A stretch of 64,000 nt of DNA, taken from NCBI GenBank assembly GCA_029204225.1, contig CM055113.1:28051873-28115872 (forward strand), in the 5' to 3' direction. The DNA comes from Diphasiastrum complanatum (lineage: Eukaryota; Streptophyta; Lycopodiopsida; Lycopodiales; Lycopodiaceae). The notes beneath the pieces are model-generated. The model was not told the DNA's origin. It made no database searches and was given only the letters and a program-made list of their open reading frames with translations. Numbering within the stretch: the stretch's first letter is position 1; each line of letters begins with the position of its first letter. The position numbers and the translations under genes are program-made. Below, one piece after another: positions 20,220 to 30,510 of this stretch.

Positions 20220-21839
20220 ATGGATATAGTGAGGGGTGAAGAGGATGATCTCATTCACCCTCAAGAAGCTACAAAATACAAAAGAAGGTGCAAGGTTGCT
20301 CTCCATTGTAAAGAAATGAATGTAGCTAATGAGCTTCTTAAGGAGGTAGGTGCTTGCACCTCGGCTCAAGAAGCATGGGAAACTCTTCAAAAGATATATG
20401 GATCCAAGAATACTTCAAGGTTGCTATCCTTGAAAAATCAAATCCTTCAATGTTTTCAAGCTAAAGGAGAGAGTGGACATTCATACGTGTTGAGAGTTAA
20501 GGACTTAAACAAGGAGCTTGCTTACATAGGAGATTTCATTAAGGAAAGCGAACTTCTTCAACTAATCTTGAATGGTTTGAGTGTGTATTTTGCCACCCTA
20601 GTGCAAGGCTATGCAATTATGGGCAAGTTGCCCTCACTTGAAGATCTCCAAGGAGACCTCATGGCCAAGGAGAGTAGGAGAACTCGCATCAAGACAAGGA
20701 TGGAGAAGCTCTCCCTCAATGATGGAGATGACAAAGCTCTTTTCACCAAGAGCAAGAGAAAATCCAAAGGCAAGGGTGCTTCATTCAAGAAGAATCAAGT
20801 CAAAGGTGAAGATCAAGAAGGATCTTCAAGTCCAAGCTCGAGCAAGCCAAAAAAAGATAAGTCAAAGATCAAATGCTACTTTTGTGGCAAGATGGGGCAC
20901 TATGCCTCGGAGTGCTTCAAGAATAAGCAATCTCAAAGTCAAGAAAACCTAGGCCAAGAGGAAGAGGAGAGCTTTCATGAAGATTCACTCATGATGTCAA
21001 GTTTCTTATCTTCAAGCATAAGAGGTGAAGACCCTTGGTGGATAGATAGTGGGGTTAGCTCCCACATGACAAGGAAGAGGGAGTATTTCTCAAACTTATC
21101 TACTTATGATGGACCTATCAAGTCAATTTTTACAGCAAATGATTATGCTTGTAAGGTGGAAGGTATAGGATCCATACCTTTATGCTTGGGATCTTCAAGA
21201 AAGATCAAGATTGATGGAGTACTTTACATTCCTAGTATCACTAAGAACTTGCTTAGTGTAGAACAATTGTTTGACAATGGTTTGATTGTGGAGTTCACCA
21301 CAAATGCATGTAGCATCAAGAAGGATGGCAAACTATCCAACCATAGCCTTTGGCACAAAAGACTTGGTCACATCAACTCAAAGTCCATGGAGGTCATGTG
21401 CAAGGAGGAGCTTGCCTTGGGACTTCCAAGATCCTTGGCAAAAGAGGAGAAAGTATGTGAAGCATGTGCTCTCTCAAAAGCACATAAGAAGCCCTTATCA
21501 AGTTCAATCACAAAGACAACTCATCAACTTGAGTTGATCCACTCGGAGGTACACTTTGCAAGTACAATGTCCAATGGAGGTGCCACCATGTTTGTTACAT
21601 TCATAGATAATTACTCAAGGTTTTGTTGGATATTCCTACTTTCATCTAAAGCACAAGTATTTAAAAGCTTTCTTAAGTTCAAAGCATTTGTTGAGAAGCA
21701 TCTTGATCACAAGGTCAAAACATTTAGAAGTGATAATGGTGGAGAATATATCTCCAATGCTTTTAAAGATTTTTGTGATCAAGAAGGGATTAAAAAAGAA
21801 TTATCTTGTCCCTACACCCCTCAACAAAAAACCATTTGA
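20220..21839 (+). pseudogene. Copia gag-protease-integrase, long open frame
   Basis: The 539-codon frame holds, in order, the UBN2-type gag region (about residues 15-150), the CCHC zinc knuckle CYFCGKMGHYASEC (219-232), the aspartic protease motif IDSG (275-278), the GAG-pre-integrase HHCC region (WHKRLGHI...CEAC) and the integrase core with FRSDNGGEY. The first integrase catalytic Asp, in the HSDVH context of related elements, is Glu here (HSEVHF), which would likely impair it. The frame ends at TPQQKTI, where about 35 residues around the third catalytic Glu are missing. The gag N-terminus before 20220 is not in frame. The start is simply the first Met. Confidence 0.9.
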
Positions 21840-22360
21840 TGAATAGAGTTCCATGTAGCTCTATTGAAGGCAAAATACCCTTTGAAGTCTTGTATGGGAG
21901 GAAGCCAAATCTCAAGGACTTAAAGGTGTTTGGATGCATTTGCTATGTGCATACACCTTTGGAGAAAAGGACCAAGGAAGATCCATCATCAATCAAAGGT
22001 ATTATGCTCGGGTATGGCAAAGCAAGCAAGGGATATAAGGTATACATTCCATCTTCCAACAAGTTTGTGGTTTCTAGAGATATCATTTTTTATGAGGATA
22101 ATATGCATAAACTTGTTGATGGCTCAATCAAATCACCTATCAAGAGGGAGGTGGCCGAGGATCAAGATGTCATAGATCTTGAGGAGGTGCTAGATCCAAG
22201 TGAACCAATCACTCCAAGAAGATCATCAAGGGTAAGAATGGAGACATTGAGGCTCGCATACCAAGACAAGGGGAAGTAAGTCGAGGGTAATTCATCTTCA
22301 TCCTTTGCACTCATTCCAAATTTTGAAGAACCTTCATGTGTAGAAGATGAATTGAGTTCA
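21840..22360 (+). pseudogene. Copia integrase C-terminal region
   Basis: The frame from about 21839 includes NRVPCSSIEGKIPFEVLYGR, FGCICYVH and GYGKASKGYKVYIPSS, the normal C-terminal part of copia integrase, then TPRRSSRVR at the start of the linker to RT. It is out of frame with the upstream part because of the deletion near 21835. The frame stops at 22277. Confidence 0.85.
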
Positions 22361-23760
22361 AAGGAATGATTTCAAGCTATGATAGATGAATATAATGCTT
22401 TGATGGAGAATGCAACATGGATCCTTGTTGATAGACCTCTTAAGAATGTGATTGGATGTAAATGGGTTTTTAAGCTAAAACTCAATATGGATGGAATCAC
22501 AAGGCAAGGTTAGTTGCCGAAGGATATGCTCAAGCAAAGGGCATAGATTTTGAAGAAACTTTTGCACCCGTGGCCAAGATGGTAACAATAAGGTTACTTC
22601 TTGCACTTGTTTCACATTTTGGTTGGATGCTCTTTCAAATGGATGTTTCTAATGCATTCTTAAATGGTTATTTGGAAGAAGACTTCTTCATGGAGCAGCC
22701 CCAAGGCTTCATCAAGCTTGGGATGGAACGTAAAGTATGTCATCTTCAAAGGAGCTTATCTGGTTTGAAACAAGCATCAAGATCTTGGAATTCAAGACTT
22801 CATGATTTTTTAGTTTCTATTGGATTCACTCAAAGTGAATATGATCCAACTTTGTACATAATGTATGATGTAAATGGCATTGTACTTTTATTGATTTACG
22901 AAGATGACATCATCCTTAATGGTGATAACATTGATGGTATTGAGAAAACCAAGAAAAATCTATCACTAGAATTTAAGATGGTAGATCTTGGTCAAATTCA
23001 CTTTATATTGGGCATAGAAGTACTTAGAGGTTCAGATTTCATCTTCATTAGTCAAACTAAGTATGCTCAAAGTTTGCTCAATAAATTCAAGATGCAAGAT
23101 TGCAAGCATGTAGAAACACCAATGGAGCAAGATGTAAAAGTGCTCAATAAAAGTGATGAAGCATCCTTTATGGACATCACTCTTTATAGGCAACTTATAG
23201 GCTCCTTAATGTGGATCACCATAACTAGGCCTGGTATATGTTCTAGTGTGTGTGGGCTAAGTCAATATATGCAAGATTTATTAGTGATACATTGGAAAAA
23301 TGCTAAAAGGATCTTGAGATACATCTTGGGTACTCTAGATCATGGAATTCTCTATAGAGAAGATGTCATTGATTTGCATGCCTTTAGTGACTCGAATTTT
23401 GTAGGTGACAAAAGGGATAGGAAGTCCACAAGTGCCTATGCAACATTCATTGGTGGAGGAGTAGTTTCTTGGTTGTAAAAGAAACAAGAAACTAGATGTT
23501 GTTCCAACTCTATACAACGACAACATTTCAGCCCAACACCTTGCAACCAATCCAATCTTCCATGCAAGGTCAAAACATATTGAGATCTCTCATCATTTTG
23601 TGAAAGAGAGAAGGTGCAATCAAAGGAGATATCTTTGGAGCATGTGGCAAGTAGTGAATGTATTGGTGATATCCTCACTAAACCACTTCAAAGAGCTGCA
23701 TTTTTTAACTTAAGATCAGCCCTAGGGTTGATAAGCAAGTCTATGTTATCTTCAAACTAG
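22361..23760 (+). pseudogene. Copia reverse transcriptase and RNase H, frameshifted
   Basis: The RT start (ALMENATWILVDRP, IGCKWVFK) is in a different frame from the main block at 22570-23478. The main block carries FAPVAKMVTIRLLLAL, QMDVSNAFLNG, GLKQASRSWN, DPTLYIM, the catalytic site as YEDD instead of YVDD, and RQLIGSLMWIT. RNase H begins HAFSDSNF and breaks at GVVSWL. About 60 residues, including the TEAEY block, are deleted. The rest (LEHVASSECIGDILTKPLQ) follows in another frame up to 23760. This copy could not have moved by itself. Confidence 0.9.
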
Positions 23761-23773
23761 TTGTGAGGAGGAG
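23761..23773 (+). other. Polypurine tract
   Basis: TTGTGAGGAGGAG immediately before the 3' LTR. Confidence 0.85.
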
Positions 23774-24452
23774 TGTTAAATTTACACAAGCTAGTTTGCA
23801 CAATTACCACTTGAAAATGACTTTGAGGCCATGTTGTGGGATGTCACACGTGCCAAAAGCATAGGGTACCTTATTCTAAGTCAAATCATTAACCTAGCTT
23901 TGGAATGGTACCTTTGGGATATGTCCAAAGAGTGCATAGATAGGGTAGAGAAAAAGTAGGAGATAAAAATAGCATTTTTCTCATTGTTTTTGGATCTCAA
24001 GGCATTAACCCTAAATAGGGTGGATCAAGTGGATCTTTAGGTTAGATGTTAGGGTTAGGTTACGATGAATACATAGAAGCCCTAATATCCTCAGATCCGA
24101 GCTCTACATGCATAAATATGTGATGGGATTTCCATCTAATTATGAGCAAAATCGAGATTTTCCTTCTTGACTAGTTTGAGTCTATGATTTGATTGATGAC
24201 TGCTATTGGCATATGATTTTTTGTGATGATTAAATGAGTTTGGTGTTGCAGGTACAGTACACAGGCAGCAGCAGGCCATACTTTCACACATGTGAAGAGT
24301 TTTGGAGCTAATTCATGGAGTTCAAGCCAAGATAAACTAGGAATCAATGCATTGATTAGTAATCTAGCTTCTAGATCTTGTTTGGATCTTAAGTAGGTGC
24401 TTTCTCCATCATTTCTAGGATCAAATAGGATTATTTTGTTGTATTTTTATCA
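23774..24452 (+). mobile_element. 3' LTR of the copia element (679 bp)
   Basis: TGTTAAATTT...TTTTTATCA, followed by the right AGTAA duplication at 24453-24457. Partner of 18960-19637. Confidence 0.95.
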
Positions 24453-24630
24453 AGTAAGTGTATTTTTTTCAGACTTTATTAAGTTGAATTTCTCATATGA
24501 ATTTTGATTTCACATTGATTCTCATAAATTTATTGTTTTCTAATTGTAGTGATCATTGGAGCTTATATGTGTTGTCCTTATATGTCAATGATGAGGGTGT
24601 GTTTAATCCAGTTTATTTAAAGATGAACTC

Positions 24631-24634
<4 letters not shown>

Positions 24635-24661
<27 letters not shown>
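24635..24661 (+). repeat. (CA)n microsatellite inside the protease exon
   Basis: About 13 CA units following codons for KMNSI. It probably expanded after the gene lost function; the frame runs into a stop just beyond it. Confidence 0.95.
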
Positions 24662-24751
24662 ATTGCCAAGATTCATATTTAAAAAATATTGGAACTCTTT
24701 CTAGTACCACATGCAATAGCATATACGAAGTTGAAAATGGCTGATGTCGAG

Positions 24752-24973
24752 GTAAGAATTTATCAATATCGGTTCGATGCACCCTTGTAAATATTGTTTG
24801 GTTTCTTTTCATATCGTGCGCACTGATCCGATATTCAAACAATATTTTTTGGATATCAGTTCGACGCGCGCTTGTTTCCATTGTAGATTTTATAATAACC
24901 TCCTACGCGTTGATCCGATATTTCATAATGTTAAAATTTTGTTACTAACTTTCATTTATATTGGATACTGCAG
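24752..24973 (+). other. Protease intron carrying four alternating inverted boxes
   Basis: GT-AG intron of 222 nt. It contains 17-bp boxes at 24766 (+), 24818 (-), 24853 (+) and 24905 (-), consensus ATATCGG(T/A)TC(G/A)(A/G)(C/T)GC(G/A)C. The arrangement is a diverged 87-bp tandem duplication in which each unit has inverted ends. Related boxes lie at 17879-17990. Confidence 0.7.
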
Positions 24974-25342
24974 TCCTACCAACAGGTTGATTCTGTCAGT
25001 TGTGGTTGGTACACGATATGCAATGCCAAACACTTTTTCAATTGGCTTGCACTACAAGATGAACTTTCTAACCTGGAAGAGGTAATCTTCAATTAATAAC
25101 ATTTAATGGTGTTTTTGTTTTTTTTTTTCATAATCAAATTCCTAATAACTAATCTTTGATTAGTAACATTTAACTGTTTTTTTGATTTTTTTTTCAGTTT
25201 AAATGCCCGAAGGTCTCCCCAATGGAGATAATGCACTTCAGACAGGAGACCATAAAGCTTGTGATCAAAAATTCATATCCAGTTGCAGTGGAAAAGTGTT
25301 CTCCACCCAAGCTACTTCCAACTAGAGAAATGGATTTAGAGA

Positions 25343-25762
25343 TCATAGATAGTTGATTTGCAAAACCAACAAAAACATCACAAGAAAAATATAATTTAAA
25401 GAAAATGCTAACTCTAAAAAAATTAGATCTAAAAGCTTACAATTGCATTTTCTTCTATCATTTGGATTCAAATCATGAATGTTGAGCTCATTACGAAGAT
25501 AAGCATGTTGAGCTAAAACTTTCGTGATATATTGACCGGCAGGTGATACTTTGAAATCCATCATCATGCCTTTCCAAGAGCTTCTATATATGTTATCCAA
25601 TTTTTTTCTTTTCCAGAATGAGCCTTTTGCAGAGGGATGCATCAAGATCCATTCATATTTCTGATATATGCTTGGTATCCATTGATCTTCTGCATTTTTT
25701 TCATTGCAATCAATGGTTCCTCTTGGTCTCCAATTATGTGTAGCCATTAGTCGAAAATACAT
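25343..25762 (-). CDS. Unidentified minus-strand gene, convergent with the protease gene
   Basis: An uninterrupted frame of 139 codons; the start is more likely the second Met (25744), giving MATHNWRPRGTIDC at the N-terminus. The protein is rich in Trp, Tyr and Lys (KYEWILMHPSAKGSFWKRKK). The coding-like part ends near NPNDRRKCN at about 25440, where a donor-like GTAAGC suggests splicing; the remaining residues are hydrophobic, AT-rich read-through. No known domain was recognised. Its 3' end overlaps the protease stop region, so the two genes are tail to tail. Its position makes it a candidate fourth gene of the virus-like cluster. Confidence 0.4.
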   Translation of the reverse strand: MYFRLMATHNWRPRGTIDCNEKNAEDQWIPSIYQKYEWILMHPSAKGSFWKRKKLDNIYRSSWKGMMMDFKVSPAGQYITKVLAQHAYLRNELNIHDLNPNDRRKCNCKLLDLIFLELAFSLNYIFLVMFLLVLQINYL

Positions 25763-25973
25763 GTACGCAAGCCGAGAATGAAGATAATGTAGAGATTGAG
25801 AGGTAAACCTAAGAATGACTATCCAAAATAAGAGATAGAATGAAGAAAATGAGAGGTATACCTATGAATGACAAGAAGTTTCTAAACTACAAGGATTAGT
25901 TAACTACAGTTTACGACTATTGACATCAAATCAACCTCGAGTGTACAATGAAAGGCAACATAAGAGTATTTGG

Positions 25974-26089
25974 ACAGTAACAGTGGTCCAATCACAATTG
26001 TTTGTTCTACCCGACAGGATATTTGAAAATCATGAAAATTTGGACGGAAAAGTTAAATACAATTTTCGTCCATCAACCACTGTTACAGT
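25974..26089 (+). repeat. Nested inverted repeats
   Basis: Outer arms ACAGTAACAGTGGT (25974-25987) and ACCACTGTTACAGT (26076-26089) differ at one position. Inner arms TGGACGGAAAA (26041-26051) and TTTTCGTCCA (26063-26072) pair with one bulge. This may be an end, regulatory or replication structure of the neighbouring cluster. Confidence 0.6.
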
Positions 26090-26295
26090 TTGTCACAAAT
26101 GGACACCATTCCATTGGAAAACATAAGCGTTGAAGGCGTGCGAAGTCAAAAATAGCATCTTGACAAAGGGCCCATTTTGAGTTCTAATATTCCCTAATAA
26201 TAGGTATTGAGTCAAAGTTACGAGGGCAATACCAACATATAAATCAATTTTCCATCTATAATTAACCATAAACCATAATTCTAACAATATTAATG

Positions 26296-27210
26296 ATGAC
26301 GCGAATCCATTGAGGATGCAAAGAGGGCTAATTGGCTCTAGGATCGAGTTGTCTGTGCCTATTGGGTATTTTGCCTAGATATGATGCCACCAAAAGGTCG
26401 TGAGGCTCATAGCTCCAGCAGATTGATTGAGTACACATCATTGACAAGGAGATTCAGTCGACTCCTCATGTAGACCAGTCACATAATTCCTCTTCCCGTG
26501 AGGGTCACTTTGATGAGGGTTGCACCCCCACCCATGGTGCTACGACAAGTGCTTCCTCTCGACACTCTCGGGAGAAGAGGAAGAGCCGTCTCGATGTTTC
26601 CTGTTGTGAAGGATGTGGCGATGACCCTGATCTCACTGATGTGGTCATGAGTTCTGCACAAATGTCCACATACCACATCTCATCGTGGGGAGTCCCTACT
26701 TCAAGAGACACTGACCCAAGAGGCTACACGTACGGCACATGATACTACGACTATTACATCTGTCAAACCTCATATTCTTGGCACGCCCACTTTCACTCCT
26801 CACTTCCTCCCTCTAGACCCACTACCACTGAGTTCTGTCTTCCCAACTATACTCTGCGGGGACACTGTTCACCATGGGGTTTCTAGCCCACTCCCCTCCA
26901 GCCCCCCCTGGCTATTCTCCCATCCCCACCCCCCCCCCCTGGCTATTCTCACCTCGGTACTCCCCCTCTTGGCTATCCCCCCCCCCCCCCCCCCCCCCAC
27001 CCGGTACACCACGTACACCCCACATCATCAGTATTCTCCAGTCGATGGGGTATCTCCCATACCTGAGGCCACCCCCGTAGACACTCCCAGGGCCACATCT
27101 CCCATACTGGAGGCCACCCACGTAGACACTCCCATGGCCACAACTCCACCAACTGTCATCCCGTCATCGTATGATATAATTTGTAGAGGCAAAATGCCCC
27201 AAAGAAACAA
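26296..27210 (+). other. GC-rich stretch with coding-like but broken frames, unidentified
   Basis: The plus frame from about 26415 to 26742 is open (includes EIQSTPHVDQSHNSSSREGH and HSREKRKSRL) and is followed by short frames rich in Pro. It looks like the disordered part of a lost coding region. Base composition differs from the AT-rich flanks. No family could be named. Confidence 0.3.
26900..26998 (+). repeat. Proline-coding low-complexity repeat with poly-C runs
   Basis: CCCTGGCTATTCTC and close variants recur three times, separated by C runs of up to 22 (26977-26998). Confidence 0.8.
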
Positions 27211-28501
27211 AGACTTTCATATCTTCCATCTTCACATAGATTTTGATGAAATGAAACTACCAATGAACATTATTCTTTTTGGATATTGTATGAATTTGTT
27301 GACAGATCCCCTTTTCCAGAGGACCTGTTGTTTATCGTTTCTCCTGGATCTTGCTTACAGAGTTGTTTATTGCCTGTTACCAGGCTCGTTTGGCATTACT
27401 TGGCTGTTTGTTTTTTGTTACAATGCCCAGGCCAGGTAGAAACGGACTGCATATCGATGTAGTAGTTTCTTTTATTGTCCTGCCTGTCAAAGGACTACTC
27501 AGGGACGTCACTCTTGAATGCACTTACATTCTACATAGATGCAAGCCCAGAATGCTCATTCACAGATCAGCATGTAAACCAATGAACGTTCAGTAGTTTC
27601 TACTGCTACTTACTCTAAAAACGGATTGAAATCAGATTCTACACCACACTGAGCTTGCATAAATCCACAGAACAAGAAGCAAGAAACTAATCTACAACAT
27701 GTTAGAAGTACAAGAATCAAGAAACTAACCAACCTTTTGATTCTTGGACATCCCAAGAAATCAAAAACTAGAATGTTAGAGAATATGCAAGATTTATGCC
27801 ACATTTCTAGCCTATTTAGTTTACTTGAATGCTGGCTCCTACATTAATCCACAAGATGATCAACCATTGCAGGTGGCAATTGGTCTCCGCAAGACATTTG
27901 CAATGATCTTTCAACTGCTTTGGTAGGACTATAAAAAACTAGGGATTTCTCAGAAGAAATGTAAACTGATTATAAACAAACAGATGGAAGGAAGGGTGGT
28001 AGTGACAACGGTAGATGGTTTGGGCGATAGGCATGAGAATGGATGCAGATGTATGGCAAGAGGTTGTTTGAAGAAGGAGACTGATTTCCCAATGCTTGTG
28101 TTTTCCTTTTTGAAGGATCTTTGTCGTGACTGGAGTACTTCTTCTGATTGAGTCTTTTTGGATTACCCATCTGCCTTCTTTAGCCTTGTCTTTTTCATAT
28201 TTGACTTGTGACCTTGGCTGTCGATCTTGTTGATGTTGTTGCTGGCAATGTGGCTACTCTAGTGGATCCAAGCAGATCCACTCTCTCTTCCCCCCAAAAT
28301 CTGTAGGTGGGGAAGCTGTTGCTGGTAACGGGTCATGCTCAGGATTGGATCGGCATGTGGAACGCGTAGTTGAAACTCGTTGAACATGTGACTGTACTAA
28401 AGATTGAACAAATTTTAACTAAATTTGTTTCGATCTTGCTGTAGTTGACGCGAAGATGAATATGACAATGAGATGCAGGAATCAACTCCGATTTGAAATG
28501 G
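27211..28501. other. Stretch without a recognisable gene
   Basis: Short open frames on both strands without known motifs. Sequence composition is ordinary. The left LTR of the next copia element begins at its right edge. Confidence 0.5.
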
Positions 28502-29084
28502 ATTCAAAATATTAAAAAATCTATCTAATGTTGTGAGTAGGGGTCCTAAAAATGCCAAAGATGAATTGTGCTCTTTTGGCTTAGTAAAGACCCATCTTAG
28601 AATAAAATATTCAAGGTAGGTAGAAGTAGAAACTCGAGCTACCATAGGAATTGCCATTTGTACTTTACATGCCACATTTAATGCATGAAAGGCTAGGTGG
28701 CACAATTAGACATAGTGAGGTGGCTTGAATAAGTCTAGATAGCTTGAGAGGTGGATTCACAACTCCAATTCAACTCAAAGTAGGAGAAGAGTCCATGGAT
28801 CTATATATATGTGATGTACTCTCATTGAGAAAATGATGAAATTTGTGTGTAATGCAAATTTGGAGACAAGCTCGTATTTCCTATTTTCTCTCTCTAGCCG
28901 AGTTGAGACATTTATGATGCTTAGTCTTATGTTTTGTTGACAGATCTTGCTTGTAACACAATAATATTTCTTGAATGATCAGCTTTCCTATTGTCAACCA
29001 ATGCTAGTCTGATCTTTATGGTATTATTTGGCTTAGGAGATCAAAAATATATGTGTAAGGCATCCCACACGTGTGAATTCAGCA
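28502..29084 (+). mobile_element. 5' LTR of a deletion-derivative copia
   Basis: Homologous to the LTR at 32239-32851 from TCAAAATATT to GTGTGAATTCAGCA. The first bases (TGGAT in place of TGT) are altered, so the exact start is uncertain. A TATATATATG lies at about 28802 as a possible promoter. It lacks a short segment (around ATCTCTCTACACGAG) that is present in the 3' LTR. Confidence 0.9.
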
Positions 29085-29097
29085 TGGTATCAGAGCC
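29085..29097 (+). other. Primer-binding site
   Basis: TGGTATCAGAGCC immediately after the LTR. Confidence 0.95.
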
Positions 29098-29839
29098 TAC
29101 CTAAGTTTTACAAGCAAATCTAATTAAAAAACTTGCAGATTTGATCAGATTTCAAGCTAGGAATTGTCGGGATTCTACTTTCTAGCTAGTTTGCAGTTTT
29201 TAGGTGATTTAGAGCTTCAAACCACTTTGAATGGTCCAGATCAGGTACTGTACGAAATTTCAGGTGCTGGTACGTGTGAAATCCGCCCATTTTCAGTTTG
29301 GTGGTTCTCTCTCACCTTACATCCAAATTTCATGCAAATTAGCCCACTAGAAAGCTAAAAATGTGTAGAATCTGATGCAATTTAAATCATGACAGTTGGA
29401 TAAGCCAATCAAAAGTTATAAGCTTTTGAAGAGTCATAGGTAGGGTGCCTAGACCTGTGGCAAATCATGTGTACATGTCATTTATTGCTTGAATGATCAC
29501 AAAAATCATCCAGAAGCTGCACAATCTCATCTATATGTGATTTAGACAAAATTTATAGGTTCTAGGCAAATTGTTTCATACAAATAGATTGTATTTGAGT
29601 CAATTTGACATTTTTTGAGTATTTCACACCTGTGAAATTCAGAGAACCATAACTTTTGCCATACTTCATCTTTTTTATGATTCAAATCTTGTTTTAGAGA
29701 GATTGTCAAGCTAGTGAGATCTATCTCACAGTTTTTTGCTTTGGCTTACATAGTAGTTGGTTTTGTACCCTTAATTGGTTCCTATAGTGAGAAGATAAGC
29801 AATTCTTTCATCCATCTTTTTTTATTTTCATCATTCTTT

Positions 29840-30500
29840 ATGACTTCAATGGGTGTCTTTCTATTAGAAGCAAGTGAAAGATTGTCAACCTCCAATTACT
29901 CAATTTGGAAGGTTAGGATGGAATCTGTCTTAATACTACAAGATGTGATGGATATTGCACTTGGCATTGAAGAATAACCACAAATTTCTCAAGAAATTCC
30001 AAAGTACAAAAAGAGAGCTAGGATGGCTCTGTATTATATTAAGATGAATGTCTCAAATGACATCTTAAGAGAAATTGGTGCTTGTACTAATGCCAAAGAT
30101 GCTTGGGATACTCTCAAGTCCATCTATGAGGCAAAGAATACTTCTAGACTTCTAACACTAAGAAACCAAATTTTTCAAAGTGTACAGAGAAGTGATGAAT
30201 GTGCTTCAGCTTATGTAATGAGAGTTAAAGACCTCCATAGAGAATTGTCATGCATAGGAGACTCCATCAACCAAAATGAACTTGTTCAAGTCATACTTAA
30301 TGGGTTAAAGGAGGAATATGACAACCTTGTTTAGAGTTATGCCATTAAGGAGGAGCTACCAAGTTTGGAAGCACTCCAAAGTGTGCCCATTTCTAAAGAA
30401 TCAAGACAAGAGTATAAACTCTTGAAAATGGAGAGACTGTCTCTCAACATTGATGGTAAAGCTTTCTTTACCAAAGACAAGCACAAGACAAGAAGTCTAA
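29840..30500 (+). pseudogene. Copia gag remnant
   Basis: From the Met at 29840 the frame gives the typical gag N-terminus (LSTSNYSIWKVRMESVL) and then the UBN2 region (DAWDTLKSIYEAKNTSRL, VMRVKDLHRELSCIGD). Stops occur at 29975 and 30332. It ends at FFTKDKHKTR. The zinc knuckle and protease that should follow are deleted: the next coding piece is already the pre-integrase region. Confidence 0.9.
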
Positions 30501-30510
30501 CTATAATTCT

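Larger units (their letters stand above)
24550..25356 (+). pseudogene. Adenain/Ulp1-like cysteine protease, catalytic exons
   Basis: This continues the exon that ends at 18955. The native intron (donor GTAAGT restored at 24454, acceptor CTAATTGTAG at 24549) joins in phase to give a His-Trp catalytic motif (DHWSLYVL). After a (CA)n tract with a stop at about 24680 the frame resumes (ILELFLVPHAIAY) and ends GTCGAG at 24751. Intron 24752-24973 is in phase 0. The exon 24974-25081 holds QQVDSVSCGWYTIC, with the oxyanion Gln and catalytic Cys, then HFFNW, a pattern recalling adenovirus protease more than plant Ulp1 (DCG.F). Intron 25082-25197 is in phase 0. The last exon ends at TGA 25354-25356. 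The acidic residue of the triad may be replaced by Asn (KMNSI). It would process proteins, perhaps virion precursors. Its 3' end overlaps the minus-strand gene by 14 bp. Confidence 0.65.

Noticed and set aside
15137-25762. Caulimovirus-type endogenous pararetrovirus
   Set aside because: No reverse transcriptase, RNase H or zinc-finger coat protein belongs to the cluster itself; all RT sequence nearby lies inside the copia element with its own LTRs.
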